Source of the DNA: Polyangia bacterium
GTDB lineage: Bacteria; Myxococcota_A; Polyangia; Polyangiales; JAUICN01
Assembly (NCBI GenBank): GCA_030427835.1
Contig: JAUICN010000004.1
Location: 186,001 to 250,000, forward strand
Length of the DNA: 64,000 nucleotides
Direction: 5' to 3'
The notes below the pieces were generated by a model. The model saw only the letters and a list, made by a program, of their open reading frames with translations. It was not told where the DNA came from and did no database searches. A program made the translations under genes and the position numbers. Below are positions 14,597 through 26,500 of this stretch, one piece after another; position 1 is the first letter of the stretch, and each line of letters starts with the position of its first letter.

Positions 14597-16648
14597 TTGC
14601 AAACCAACGTGTCTAGAAGCAAACAAAACTTCCAACTCATGATCCAGGTCACCCCCCTTTCTGAGGGTGGTGAAAGCCAGGAGCATACCTTTCACCGAGA
14701 TGTGGTGCGTGTGGGCTGCGGCCCCGCCAGCCACCTGCGACTAGGGGGGCCTGGTGTTTCCGACATGCACGCGGTCATCGAGGTCAACAACCCCGAGACC
14801 GTCGCCGTCAATGATCTTGGATCAGTCACCGGCATTCAGTTCCGCGGCGAGGCTGTCCGGCAGGCGACGCTTGCCGTCGGTGAGAGCGTTCAGATTGGCG
14901 ACCACCGCGTCGAGGTGCTTTCCATCGCTCCGTCCAATGTGTCCATGCGACCTTCGGCAGCGCCCCCGGCAGGGTCCTCTACAGCACCTTCCGCTGCCCC
15001 TGGGCCCTCCGCGCTCGCGGTTCCCGCACCCGCGTTTGCAATTCCCGGTCAACCCGCCGTGCCCACATTTGGCACCCCGGGTGCCTCGCCCACAGGCGGA
15101 TTCACAGGCGGGCCCATGGCGGGTTCCGGGAGGTCATCGTTCATGCCCCCCCACATGGGTGCAGCCATGGGAGCTGGCATGGGCACGGGTCCTGTTGCGG
15201 ATCCTTCCCTCGCGGAATTGGACGCCGCGGACGGTTCCGCCATCGAGGTTCGTGTACGTTGGGGCGACGATGCCGTCCTACAGGTCTCTCACCTGTCCCC
15301 ACCTCGACCGTTTGTGGTGGGCGACGTGCAAGAGGGCGAAAAACTAGACCCTCCAGATTTTCTTCTTGGATCCGAGACCCTTGGCTTTCCAAGGTGGCCC
15401 CTGGTAGTGGAACATGGCGCAGGCCATGCCGTGGTGGTTCCCCAGGGCGCCCAGGGCGACGTGCAGACCCAGGGGCAACTGTTTTCCATCGCGCAACTCC
15501 AACAGTCCGGAGCGGCCGTTGCCACTTCGGAACTTCCGGGTGCGGTTGCCGTGGGCATCACCCAGGGCACGATCATTACGGTTCGCCTGGGTGGTTTTGT
15601 CTTTGAGGTGAAATCCGTGGCCGCGGCCCGCCCCTTCATCGGTGGGTCCACCATCGATTGGAGGCCTGTGCCGTTTCTTCTCGGGTCGGCAGGGCTCTTC
15701 GGGCTCATGCTCCTGTTCTTTGCGCTCTCGCCACCCCGCTCCAGTTCACTTTCCCTGGATCTCATTGACGACGAATCCCTCATTCTGGATTTCCTGGTAC
15801 GCGCGGAGGAGAAAGAAAAGGAACGCATCTTTACCCAGGGGCCCACCGGCGAGAGCGGAGGCGAAGAGGGCGAGCGCCACGAGGGGGACGAAGGGGAAAT
15901 GGGCAAGGAAGAAACGCCCAACACCAAAAAGCGCTACGGAATCAAAGGCCCTGAAGACAACGCAGACCCCCACATGGCCAAGGAACGGGCCATCGCCCAG
16001 GCCAAGACCGCCGGTATCCTTGGCATTCTACAAAATACGCTCGGTGACATGGGCCCCACCTCGCCCTTTGGTCGAGATACGGCCCTCGGTCGCGACAGCC
16101 TCAGTGCCCTGGGCAATCTGGTGGGTGGAGAGATTGGTGAATCCGGTGGATTTGGCGGTCTCGCCCTCAGTGGGAGTGGCCGTGGTGGCGGAGGAACCGG
16201 TGAAGGCACCGTGGGTATGGGCAGTGTGGGCACCCTTGGTCGTGGTGGCCGTGGCCAGGGAGGCACCGGTTTCGGTTCCGGTCGTGGCGGACTCGGTGGC
16301 CGGGGCGCTTCGGTTCCTGTGGTGCGACAGGGAGTGGCCACCACCGTGGGATCGCTGTCCAAGGAAGTCATTCGCCGCGTGGTACGGCGCCACATCAACG
16401 AGGTGAGCTTCTGCTACGAGCAGCGTTTGGCCAAGCGCCCAGACCTGGAGGGCCGCGTGACCATCAACTTCATTATTTCCCAATCGGGTGCAGTGCAGTC
16501 TTCCCAAGTGAAGGAAAGCACACTCGGAGACGGCCAGGCCGAGAGTTGCATTGCCCAGGCCGTGCGTCGGTGGACATTCCCCGCACCCGAAGGGGGAGGC
16601 ATTGTGGTCGTGAACTACCCCTTCCTCCTCAACCCCGTGGACCACTAA
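14597..16648 (+). CDS. FHA-TM-TonB-type energy-coupling protein (GltG/AgmX-like)
   Basis: The protein has up to 683 residues. The start is uncertain: TTG 14597, GTG 14609 and ATG 14639 are all possible and none has a good ribosome site. An N-terminal FHA-like domain (about 15-115) is followed by a Pro/Ala linker, a second cytoplasmic beta domain (about 215-340), one transmembrane helix (about 357-377), a charged Glu-rich stretch, a Gly-rich run (about 515-580) and a C-terminal domain (about 590-683). This last domain is like TonB and the AgmX/PglI family: RRHINEVSFCYEQRL, GRVTINFII, WTFPAPEGGG. In Myxococcus GltG and GltJ are inner-membrane TonB-like proteins that pass motor energy across the periplasm; GltG has the FHA domain, which fits this protein. 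The FHA phosphothreonine-binding Arg is replaced by Cys. Confidence 0.82.
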   Translation: MQTNVSRSKQNFQLMIQVTPLSEGGESQEHTFHRDVVRVGCGPASHLRLGGPGVSDMHAVIEVNNPETVAVNDLGSVTGIQFRGEAVRQATLAVGESVQIGDHRVEVLSIAPSNVSMRPSAAPPAGSSTAPSAAPGPSALAVPAPAFAIPGQPAVPTFGTPGASPTGGFTGGPMAGSGRSSFMPPHMGAAMGAGMGTGPVADPSLAELDAADGSAIEVRVRWGDDAVLQVSHLSPPRPFVVGDVQEGEKLDPPDFLLGSETLGFPRWPLVVEHGAGHAVVVPQGAQGDVQTQGQLFSIAQLQQSGAAVATSELPGAVAVGITQGTIITVRLGGFVFEVKSVAAARPFIGGSTIDWRPVPFLLGSAGLFGLMLLFFALSPPRSSSLSLDLIDDESLILDFLVRAEEKEKERIFTQGPTGESGGEEGERHEGDEGEMGKEETPNTKKRYGIKGPEDNADPHMAKERAIAQAKTAGILGILQNTLGDMGPTSPFGRDTALGRDSLSALGNLVGGEIGESGGFGGLALSGSGRGGGGTGEGTVGMGSVGTLGRGGRGQGGTGFGSGRGGLGGRGASVPVVRQGVATTVGSLSKEVIRRVVRRHINEVSFCYEQRLAKRPDLEGRVTINFIISQSGAVQSSQVKESTLGDGQAESCIAQAVRRWTFPAPEGGGIVVVNYPFLLNPVDH

Positions 16649-16652
16649 CAAC

Positions 16653-17555
16653 GTGACCGTGACAACACACTTCAAGTTCAACCGTACCCTCCAAACCTCC
16701 CGCGCTCTTTTTCTGGGCCTACTCGCATGGCTGGGAGCTTGCTCCAGGGCGAATGTGGAATCCCTCGAGGCCATGAACGTTGGTGTTGCTGCCGCCCAGC
16801 AGCAACAGTTTGAGCAAGCGGTGGAGCATTTTCAGAAGTCGGCTGCGTTGGATCCGACCAACGATCAGGCCTACCAAAACCTGGGTATCGTGTACCTCAA
16901 GCTCGACAAGCTCGACGATGCGCGCATGGCTTTTGAAAAAGCCATGGCGGCCGCTCCCCACAATGCCACCTATCCCCTCCGGCTTGCGGGTGTGCTCAGT
17001 AGCAAGGGGGATTTTGCGGGTGCCCGGGGTGCCCTCGAACAGGCCATTCGCATCGATGAAACCCGGTTTCGACCCCACTACGATCTGGCCCGGGTCCATG
17101 AACAGCTGGATGACCCCCAAAATGCCCTGCGGCAATACACCGCTGCGGCTCGCAAGGGGCCAAGGTTCCTTTCCGGTTACACAAGCCTCGCACGTCTTTA
17201 CGAAGACCTGGGGTACGTGGATGAGGCTGCCCAGGTACTGGAGGCCGCCCTGGTGGTAGCCTTGCCCGGCACCGAGGAGCGTTCCACGGTCCACCATATG
17301 TTGGGCACCGTGTACGAACAGTCAGGCAAGCTGGACGCCGCAGTGACCCAGTTTGAGCAGGCCATCACGGTGTCTCCCGATCGATGGGAGCCCCTGTTTT
17401 CTTTGGCTTGGGTGCAAGCATCCCTCGGGGATCCTGAGCCCGCCGCGGCAAGCTTTGAAAAGTTCCTGGCCCTTGGCGGTGCAGGGGCGCCCCCCCACTA
17501 CGTACGTGCCGCGCGCCAGTGGGTATCGGAGCACAACTCCCGTGGAGGAAAATAG
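16653..17555 (+). CDS. TPR lipoprotein of the glt-like cluster
   Basis: The 300-residue product starts at a GTG four bases after the previous stop. It has a signal peptide and lipobox (LGAC, Cys near residue 33). Seven or so TPRs cover the rest with near-consensus spacing: AYQNLGIVYLKLDKLDDARMAF, YPLRLAGVLSSKGDFAGARGAL, GYTSLARLYEDLGYVDEAAQVL and HHMLGTVYEQSGKLDAAVTQFE. It would be a periplasmic, membrane-tethered scaffold. No named Glt protein is an obvious match. The stop TAG shares its G with the GTG of the giant TPR gene (TAGTG), a strong sign of coupled translation. Confidence 0.8.
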   Translation: MTVTTHFKFNRTLQTSRALFLGLLAWLGACSRANVESLEAMNVGVAAAQQQQFEQAVEHFQKSAALDPTNDQAYQNLGIVYLKLDKLDDARMAFEKAMAAAPHNATYPLRLAGVLSSKGDFAGARGALEQAIRIDETRFRPHYDLARVHEQLDDPQNALRQYTAAARKGPRFLSGYTSLARLYEDLGYVDEAAQVLEAALVVALPGTEERSTVHHMLGTVYEQSGKLDAAVTQFEQAITVSPDRWEPLFSLAWVQASLGDPEPAAASFEKFLALGGAGAPPHYVRAARQWVSEHNSRGGK

Positions 17556-20500
17556 TGTCGGACGACAACGCACCCTCAGATGCAGAAAAGGCGAGTACCG
17601 TGGATCTCGAGCAACTGGACGCACAAATCGAACAGCACCGTACCCAGAAACGGTGGTCCGACGTGGTGCGACTGTTAGTGCAAAAGGCAGACCAGGTTCC
17701 CGAACAACCGGATCTTCAGATCCAGTGTTGGATGGAGGCCGGAAAGCTTGCGGAGGAAAGAAACGCGCTGGAGGCCATTCGGTGCTTTGAGCGCGTTCTG
17801 GAGGTGCGGTCCAACGACGAAGATGCGGTAGGGCGGCTGCGTGAACTGTATCAACGCCGGCGGGATTGGGAAAAGTTGGTCGCTCTTCTTCGCAACGAAG
17901 CGGAGGAGTTCCAGGGGGAAGCTCGCATGGATCGTCTGGTGGAAATCGGCGATCTTGCAACCCAGCGGTTGCGAAAACCCGACCTTTGCATCGAGCTTTG
18001 GAACGAGGTCCTTGACGCAGAGCCCCGTCACGAACGTGCCCTGCGAGCCCTGGCACCCCTTCATGAACGTGCGCGACAGTGGGAACCCTTGGCACAGGTC
18101 ATGGAAGGCCTGGTGGAGATTTCCAACGATCCGACCGAACAGGTCCAGTCACTGCACAAGCTTGGGCTCCTCTACAGCGACAAACTGGAGAACGAGGCGC
18201 GCGCCATGGAGACCTTTGAGCGTGTGCTCGTGCTCGCTCCCGAGGACCGTCGCGCCCAGGAACAACTCAAGCGCCGACAAATTGCCCTGGGACGGTGGGA
18301 TGATCTGGAGACCCTGTTTTCGCAACAGGGGCGGTGGGACGAGCTGATTCGTGTGCTGGAACGGGAAGCGGAATCCGCGGATCGAACCCAGGAAGAGAAA
18401 GTCGCGCTCCTGTTTCGGGTGGCCCGACTCTGGAACGAGGAACGGGAAAAACCGGAACGCGCCATGCGCGCCTACGAAAAGGTGCTCCAGGTGGACGACA
18501 GCAACCTGGACGCCGCCGATCGATTGCTTGAGATCTACCGGGAGGGGAGGGACCCGAGGAAGCTCGCCCAGGTCCTGGAGGTCAAACGCGTCCACACCGA
18601 AGACGAAGCCCAACAGATTCAACTGTTGGAAGAGCTGCTTGCCCTCTACAACGACCGTTTGCGGGATCCAAGCGGAGCCCTTCGTTGCCAGTTGTCGTTG
18701 CTTGCTCTTGAGCCCGAGCGCGCCGAAAGGGTAGAGGCACTCGCCTCCCTGGCCCCCTCCGCAGAGGACGGTTGGGCCCAACTGGTGGATCGGCTTCCGC
18801 CGATTCTAGGGGCTGAAAGTGCCCCTTCAGGGGACCTTGCGCTTGATTTGGGGACCCTGCTTGCCCAGGCCTTGCAGCACACGGGGGACACGGACAACGC
18901 GATTGACCAGTATCAAGGGGTACTGCAGCAGCAGCCCGAACGGATAGGGGTCTACGGCCCGCTCGCGGAGCTTCTACGGCAACCGGTCGACGAGGGCGAG
19001 CAAGTTGAGGCGGGTTCGAACCTCAACCTAGAACGGAGCGAACAGCTTGCCCAAACCCTGCAGGGTTGGTTGGACAACGATCCCGATGGGGAGAATCGCC
19101 GCCCCGTGCTTCTGGAGCTAGGGCAACTGCAGGCCAGAACCCTTTCCCAGCCAGAACGGGCGGTGGAAACCCTTGTCCTTTTGCTTGGGCAGGGTTCCCA
19201 AGAGCAACAGGCGGAGCAAGTGGATCTGGACGGGATTCAGATTCAGGCGTTTGAGCTTCTGGCCGCCCTCTACGAAGAGAGCTCCCGCTGGGCGGAGCTC
19301 GCGGCGTTGTTGGAACAACGTGTGAACGTACGTGGGGCCTCCAATGAGGACGAACAGATCACGCTCCAGGCCCGTCTTGCCCAGGTCCACGTGGAACATC
19401 TGGCCGATCCTCGATCGGGCGTGGCCGTACTCCAGGCCATCGCATCCCAAGGCGAGCTTCCGGATACCAGTGTTCAACTGTTGGAAGCGTTGCTGCAATC
19501 GAGCGCGGCAGAAGGTTCAGACACCCCAGGAGATTCGGAACCCAAAGAGGCGTCCGAAGAAACGCGGGAAGCCGCCAGTCAATTGCTCGACGCCGTGTAC
19601 GAGGCCCAGGAGCGCCACGACGAGCGCCTGACCCTTCACCGCTCCATGGCGGACCGTGCTTCTTCCCCCGAGGCTGTGGCCTGGCACCTAAGGGTGGTTG
19701 CGACTCTGTTGGATACACAACAGGAGGACGTGGATGGTGCACTTGCCGCATGGCAACAATCCATTGAGGCCGACCCGAGCAACGACGATGCGCTTTCGGA
19801 GTATCTCGCCTTTGCAGAGCAAAGGGATCGCTTGGAGCAGGTCACCGAACAACTGTCGTCCCTCGCAAAATCATCGGGCTCCGAAGGGGCGACCGCAGCC
19901 CATTTGTGGAGAGCCGTAGGGCGTCTGCGCCTTGAAAAGCTAGAGGATGCCCAGGGTGCCACCGAGGCCTTCATGCATGCCCGGTCCCTCAACCCGGACG
20001 ACGTTCAGAACCTGCAGTCCCTTGCCAACCTGTTGGAACAGTTTTCCCGTTGGGAAGAGCTCAAGGACGTGCTCACATCGCTCGCTTCGGCCCAGGAAGA
20101 TTCACTGGATCGGGTGGACGTGCTGCTGCGTCGGGCCCGTGTGGAAGCCCATTCCATGGGGGACCGTGCCACTGCCATCGAAACCCTTGGGGTCCTGACG
20201 GCCGTACCGGATGTCTATTCGGAAGAGGCCTTCGATGAGTTGATCCAACTCCTGGATGCGGAGTCCCGTCATGGGGAAATGGTGGAAACACTTTCCCGAA
20301 TGATCGAAGAGACCCCCGACATGGAGCGGGCCCTGGAGCTCCAATTGAACCGTGCCAAGGTCCAACACCACAAGCTGGATGCCGCCGCCGCGGCACTTGC
20401 GGACTACGCAGGCATCCTCGAATCCGAACCGACCCACTCGGACGTGACCACCCAACTTGAGATGCTGCTTGATCAGGCCGCGCCCCAGGAAAAGAAGGAC

Positions 20501-23500
20501 GCAGCGCAACTGCTCGTCCAGGTGTACGGAGCCCTTGAGGATGCAGCGCGACTCGCTTCCGTTTACCTGCGTTTGGCGGACGTCCTTGAGGATCCCAATG
20601 AGATCGAAGACGCCCTCGACCAGGCCGCGGAACTTCAGGAGAACCAACTGAAGGACCTTTCCGCCGCGTTCGAAACGCGAGCACGATGGTTCGCGCTTCG
20701 TCCCGATAGTTTGCCCGGGCGCAGCGCACTGGAGGGCCTTGCGGAGTCGCTCAACAAGTGGGGAGAGCTGATAGCCCAATACAATAGGGTGGCCTCCTCA
20801 TCCGATTCGACGACCGAAGTGGCCCTATCGAGCGGAACACGGGCGGAGTTGTTTTCCCGGGCCGGTGAGCTTGCCCACAGCCGGCTCAACGATCCCGCAC
20901 TTGCGATTGAAAACTACGAGAGTGCTTTGGGGTGCTCCGACAACCCCTTAGAGATTCTAGAAGTGTTGACAACCCTCTACGTCTCCACCGGGGATAGGAA
21001 AGGTCAGGCTCGGGTGTTGGAGCACACCGCCGAGGCGTCCCAGGATCCGACCACGCGCGTCCAGTCCTGGATGGGGGCCGCGAAGATCCATGCCGGTGCA
21101 GATCAAGAGAGCGGGCAAGGCGATGTTTCCGAAGAGTCGCGAACGGAGGCCATACGTTTGCTCCAGCTCGCCCGGGGAGAAGACCCAGAGAACCTCGAGA
21201 TCCTGGATTTTCTGTGCAGTCTCTATCAAGGATCAGGTGACGTTCGATCCCTGGTGGAGGTGCTTCAATCCTCCGCCCAGGTGGACCCGGAACCGGATGG
21301 ACAGATCACCCGCTGGATGCGCGTGTCTCAGCTGCTGCAGGATTCGCCGGATCTACCCGAGGAACCTGAGCACCCGACCACGGCCGTGCACGCCCTTGAG
21401 CAAGTACTGAATATTGATCCGACCCATTCCGAGGCCTTGCAAGGCCTTGCGTTACTCCATCGGGAGGCCGAGTCCTGGGAACCGTTGCTAGAGGTATTGG
21501 ACAAGCAGTTGCAGGTGGAGGACTCGAAAGAAAAGCAGATCGAGATCCATGGCGCCATGGCCAGTCTCCTACATCGCAAGCTGAACGATACGCCGCGAGC
21601 CATCGACATCTATCGGGATATTTTGTCCGAAGAGTCTGGGCATCAGGAATCCGTGGATGCCCTCCATGAAATCGCACTTGAGCGCGCCCATCGAAGCCTT
21701 GCCATGGCCGTGCTTGAGCCTGAGCTCACGATGGCTGCGAACTGGGAGCGCCTCATTCAGATCCACACCCAGGTGGTGGACGCCGAACAGGTAGGCACTC
21801 GCGCTGGGAACCAGGACGCCTTGCAAAATGATTCAACTGAAGAGGACGCCGACCTGGAGTCAGGTCCCGTACCGGAGCCCCAGGACCTGGAGGAAAGCCT
21901 TCGCCAACAACGGAATGCCATGACGCGCATTGCCGAAATTCAGGAACTGGAGTTGAATGATCAGGCGGCGGCCTACGACGCATGGGTTCATCCCTCCCTG
22001 TTTCAGCCCACCGAAGATTCACAACTGCTCAAACTGCAGCAACTGGCCGAGGCCACAGGACGCTTTCCTGATTTGGTACAGCGTGTGGGCAGTCATGCGG
22101 ACGCCCTGGAAGATGACATCCTCAAGGGGGACCTGTTTGAAACCGCGGCAACCCTAAGTGAAACCAAAGCGGATGACGTGGCCCAGGCCATCACCTGGCT
22201 TGAAAAAGCCGTGCAGCTCGATCCTGAGCGCAGTGACGCGCAGACTGCGCTGGAGCGCCTGTACAACGATCAGGCGCGCTGGGACGATCTGATCGGTCTT
22301 TTGGAGGGCAGGGCGGAACATGCGGCCTACCCAGAGGATGCGTTGGATCTCCAATGCCACATCGGACGGGTCCTTCTCGAAAAGAAGATCGACCTGGATG
22401 GGGCCATCGGCCGTTACGAACGCGTACTGCAGAGTGCACCGGAACACGAGCTGGCCCGGACAGCCCTGTTGGAGCTGTTTGCCCGGGGTGTGGAAGTGGT
22501 GCGCATCGCCCAGATTCTGGAGCCCCTCTACCGGGCTGAACAGCAATGGGATCAGGTGCTTCATGTCCTGGAGACTTGGTTGGGTGCGGAGGAGTCGCCC
22601 GAACAACGTCAGCAGCTCCTGGCGAAGCTGGTGCGGGTCGCGGACGAAAAACTCGCAGATCCGGAGCTGACCTTTGCCTGGGTGCAACGCGCACTGCTGG
22701 AGGATCCCCGCAACGATCAATGGCTGGGTCTGATCAAGCAGCTGGGGGATCAGCTGGGGTGTTGGCCCGACGTGGCGGAGACCTTTGCGGCTGCTCTCAA
22801 CGTGGTCGAGATCGATGCAGATGCTCCATCGTCGGTGGAGGACGACGGGTCGTCCCATATTCCCTGGGGCTGCGGTTGGGAGTTGGCACAGGTGTATCTG
22901 GGCCCCCTAGGGGACATGGAACGGGCCGAAGCCACCTGCCGTCGCCTTCTGGCGTGGAGAGACACCGACGAGGTATTGGCGCTCCTGGACAAGTTGTATT
23001 CCGAGCGGAACATGCACGAACCCCTGATCGAGGTTCTCAAGCGTCGTACCGCGCACCACGAAGATTCGCGGGACGTTCAGGAGTTCCAATACCGCACCGC
23101 CCGCGCGCTCTTTCAGGGGTTGGGGAAGGCCGATGAGGCGGCTCGCCTTCTGGAGAGCGACCCAACGGGGAGCCATCCAGCAGAGAGCTACCCAGAAGGG
23201 GGAAGTTCTGGAGAGGGAGCCTCGTTTCATCTTGGCAGCACGCGGATCCTGCAGAGTATTTATGCACAGCGTCAGGACGCACCCAAGCTCTTTCAGTTCA
23301 TGGAGCTGGAGCGTGATCATACCTCTGGCGATGCCGCCCGTGCGGATGTGGTTGCGCGAATGGCACACGTGGCCTGGCATCAACTGGGCGATGCACCCCG
23401 GGCGACGGAGCTCTGGAACCAGGTGCTCGAACTACGCGGCGAGGATCGTGAAGCCCTCAATGCCCTGGGGGATATCCATGCAAGCCAAGAAAACTGGCAG

Positions 23501-26500
23501 GATCTAAAGGACGTTCTTGAGCGTGAGTCTGCCGTGGTGGACGACGAGCAGCAACGGGCCGCCGTGGACGCGGATTTGGCGCGTCTTTTATGGAAGCGTC
23601 TCGACCGCCCGGATCGTGCTCTGGAGTGCTTTGAACGTGTTCTGGATGTGGATCCCACCCATCGCGAGGCCCTGTTTTCCATGGCGGATATTCATCAGGG
23701 CGCCGGGCGTCACCATGAACAGGTCGATGCCATCAACCGCATTGTGGATGCCTGTGGAGACCACCTTTCTTCGGTGGAACGCGCTCACCTTCATATGGAG
23801 CTGGGGTGGCTCTACAGCACCCATTTGGAGCAGCCCATGGATGCCGTGGAGGCCTACCGCAGCCTTCTGGATCAGGACCCCAACCACACCCTCGCGTTGG
23901 ACGCCATGGAGTTCATCCAGCGCCAGGAGCAAATGTGGGACGATTGTCTGGAGACCATGGAGAAACGCATCGCGACCATGGAGTCTTCCGAGCAACAATG
24001 CCTGGAATACCGGCGTGCCTTCGATCTCTGCGTCGTCTCCCTTCAGGACGCTTCCCGTGGCGTTTCCTACCTGGAGGGCATGCTCTCCATCAACGCCTAT
24101 GATCCGTTTGCCTTTGAGGCGTTGCAGGAAATCTACCAAACGGAAGAACGTTGGGAAGATCTCATCTCCCTGTTCCTGGATCGGTACGAGGTTTCGGAAA
24201 GCACACCTGAGCGCACGGGCCTGCTGCGAGAATGCGCACACCTCTACAACGATCAGATGGGCGACGCCGAACAGGCCTTTGAGGCCCTGCGCATTGCCTG
24301 GACGGAGGACTTCACGGACAACGCCATCGCCGACGAGTTGGAACGTTTTGCGGCCACCACCCAGTCGTGGAACGTGTTGCTGGAGACGGCCAACGAGACC
24401 CTGCAAACCGAGCAGGATATTCAAGTTCGCATTGCGATTTGTCTTCGATGCGCCCGTTGGTACGGCCAACGCCTAGGTCGGCCAGACTACGCGCTCCCCT
24501 ATTACCAGCAGGTCCTTTCCATGGATCCCGCAAGTGTTCCCGCCATGCGACAGATGGCAGAGCTCCACAAGCAGGCGGGCGAATGGCAGACCTACAGCGA
24601 AGCCCTGTTACGCCTTGTGGACATGGCGCAGGACCCTGCCGAGAAGGCCGAGATCTACGTGGAACTCGGCGACCTCTACGAACAACAGTTTTCACAGATG
24701 GAGCGTGCGGTAGCCATGTACCGGGCTGCCCTGGATCATGATCCAAAAAGCCATCTTGCCATGCATGCATTGGAACGTCTGTACGACGAGAGCGAGCAGT
24801 GGGCCGCCCTGTTGGAAATCCTCCAATCACAACTCAGCCTGGTGGAAACCCAGGAAGATGGGATTTCAATTCGCCTGCGGATGGCCCAGGCCCACGAGTA
24901 CCGCATTCGGGATATGGATGGCGCCATCCAAGCCTATGAACAGGTCCGGCAGATGGATCCCGGCAACGGAGTGGCGCTCAAGGGGTTGGAACGCCTTTAC
25001 TCATCCCAGGAAAAATGGGCAGAGCTGTTGGATATTCTGGAAGCGGAACTACAGCGTTCGACCATTGAGCGGGAGCGTGTGGATATCCTCGAACGACAGG
25101 CCACACTTTGGGAAGAACAGTTTCTCAAACCCGAACGTGCGGTTCAGTGCCTAGAGCGTTTGGTGGAGGAGTTCCCCCAGCACGTGGAAGGCATGGCCCG
25201 TCTATCCCATCTCTACCGGACCACCCGGCAGTGGGATTCCCTCGTGGAGAATCTAGAGCAGCGGGTGTCCTTGAGCACAGCCCGCGCGGAGAAGGTTCAG
25301 CTGCACCGGGAGTTGGGTCAGGTGTGGGTGGATCACATGGGCAAAGCCGATCGCGCGATCGATGCCCTGCTGGATGCCCTGAACCTGGATGAAAACGACC
25401 CCGCAACCCTGGTGGAGTTGGCCCGCGCCTACGGTCAAGACAACGACCATGGGCGCGCTGCGGAAACCTGGGAACGGGTCATCGCGTTGACGCCAGATCC
25501 CGCGGAACGGGTGGAGTTGCTGATGCGACTGGGGCAGTTGTTTGAACAGCAGCTCAATGATGAGCTTGCCGCCCTGGACAAGTACGAGGCCGTGTTGGCC
25601 CTGGACAGCACACGCATGGACGCCCTGGCGGCGGTGCGGCGCATCAACGAGCAACGTCAGGATTGGCCCGAGGTGGTGCGAATCCTGGAGATGCAAATCC
25701 AGTCCGACGCAAGCGAGCATGTTCGCGCACGTTTGCATGTGGAACTGGGGACGATTCTTCGTGACCAATTGCAGGATAGAGACGCGGGTCTCCGTGCGTT
25801 TGAAGCTGCGCTTGAGTTGGATCGCCGTCAACCCCAGGCCGCCTACCCCGTGGCCATGCACTACGTGGAGCACGAGCGCTGGGAAGAAGCTTTCCCATTG
25901 TTGGATCTCCTCGTACGTCAGGGTGCTTCCCAGGACGGCGACGAACAGGAAATGGCACTCATGCTTGGCGAAGCCGCGCGCCACCTGGCCAACCACGAAG
26001 CCGCGGTCCGCGCATTTGAGCGGGCCCATCAGATGGATGCCACCGATCTGCGAGCCCTTCAGGGCCTGGCAGATGCCCACTTTGCGGCAGGCAATTGGGA
26101 ACAGACTTTTAAGTTCTACCAACTGCTCCTTTCCCACCATCGCGATTCCCTGGCGCCGACCGATCTGGCGGAAGTCTACTACCACTTGGCACTTGCGCGC
26201 CGGGAACAGGGGGATCGCCGAAAAGCCGTGCACATGTTGGAAAAGGCCGTGGAGGTGGATGCCTACCACGAGCCGTCGCTGCAGGTACTGGTGGGAGTAC
26301 ATACCGAATCCCAGTCTTGGGATCAGGTGGTGCACTACAAGCGTCAATTGCTTGAAACCTGGACCGACGAACAGAAGCGCTTTGAGACCCTGATCGAAAT
26401 CGGAGACACCTGGAAAGATCATATCCAGAACCGTGCAAAAGCCAGTGAAGCGTATACCGAGGCTCGGGCCCTTCGACCCGACGACCACCAGGTGCTGCAC

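Noticed and set aside
14597-16648. GltJ rather than GltG identity for the TonB-type protein
   Set aside because: GltJ/AgmX of Myxococcus has an N-terminal zinc-finger and GYF-type domain. This protein starts with an FHA-like domain and has no CXXC pair, which fits GltG.
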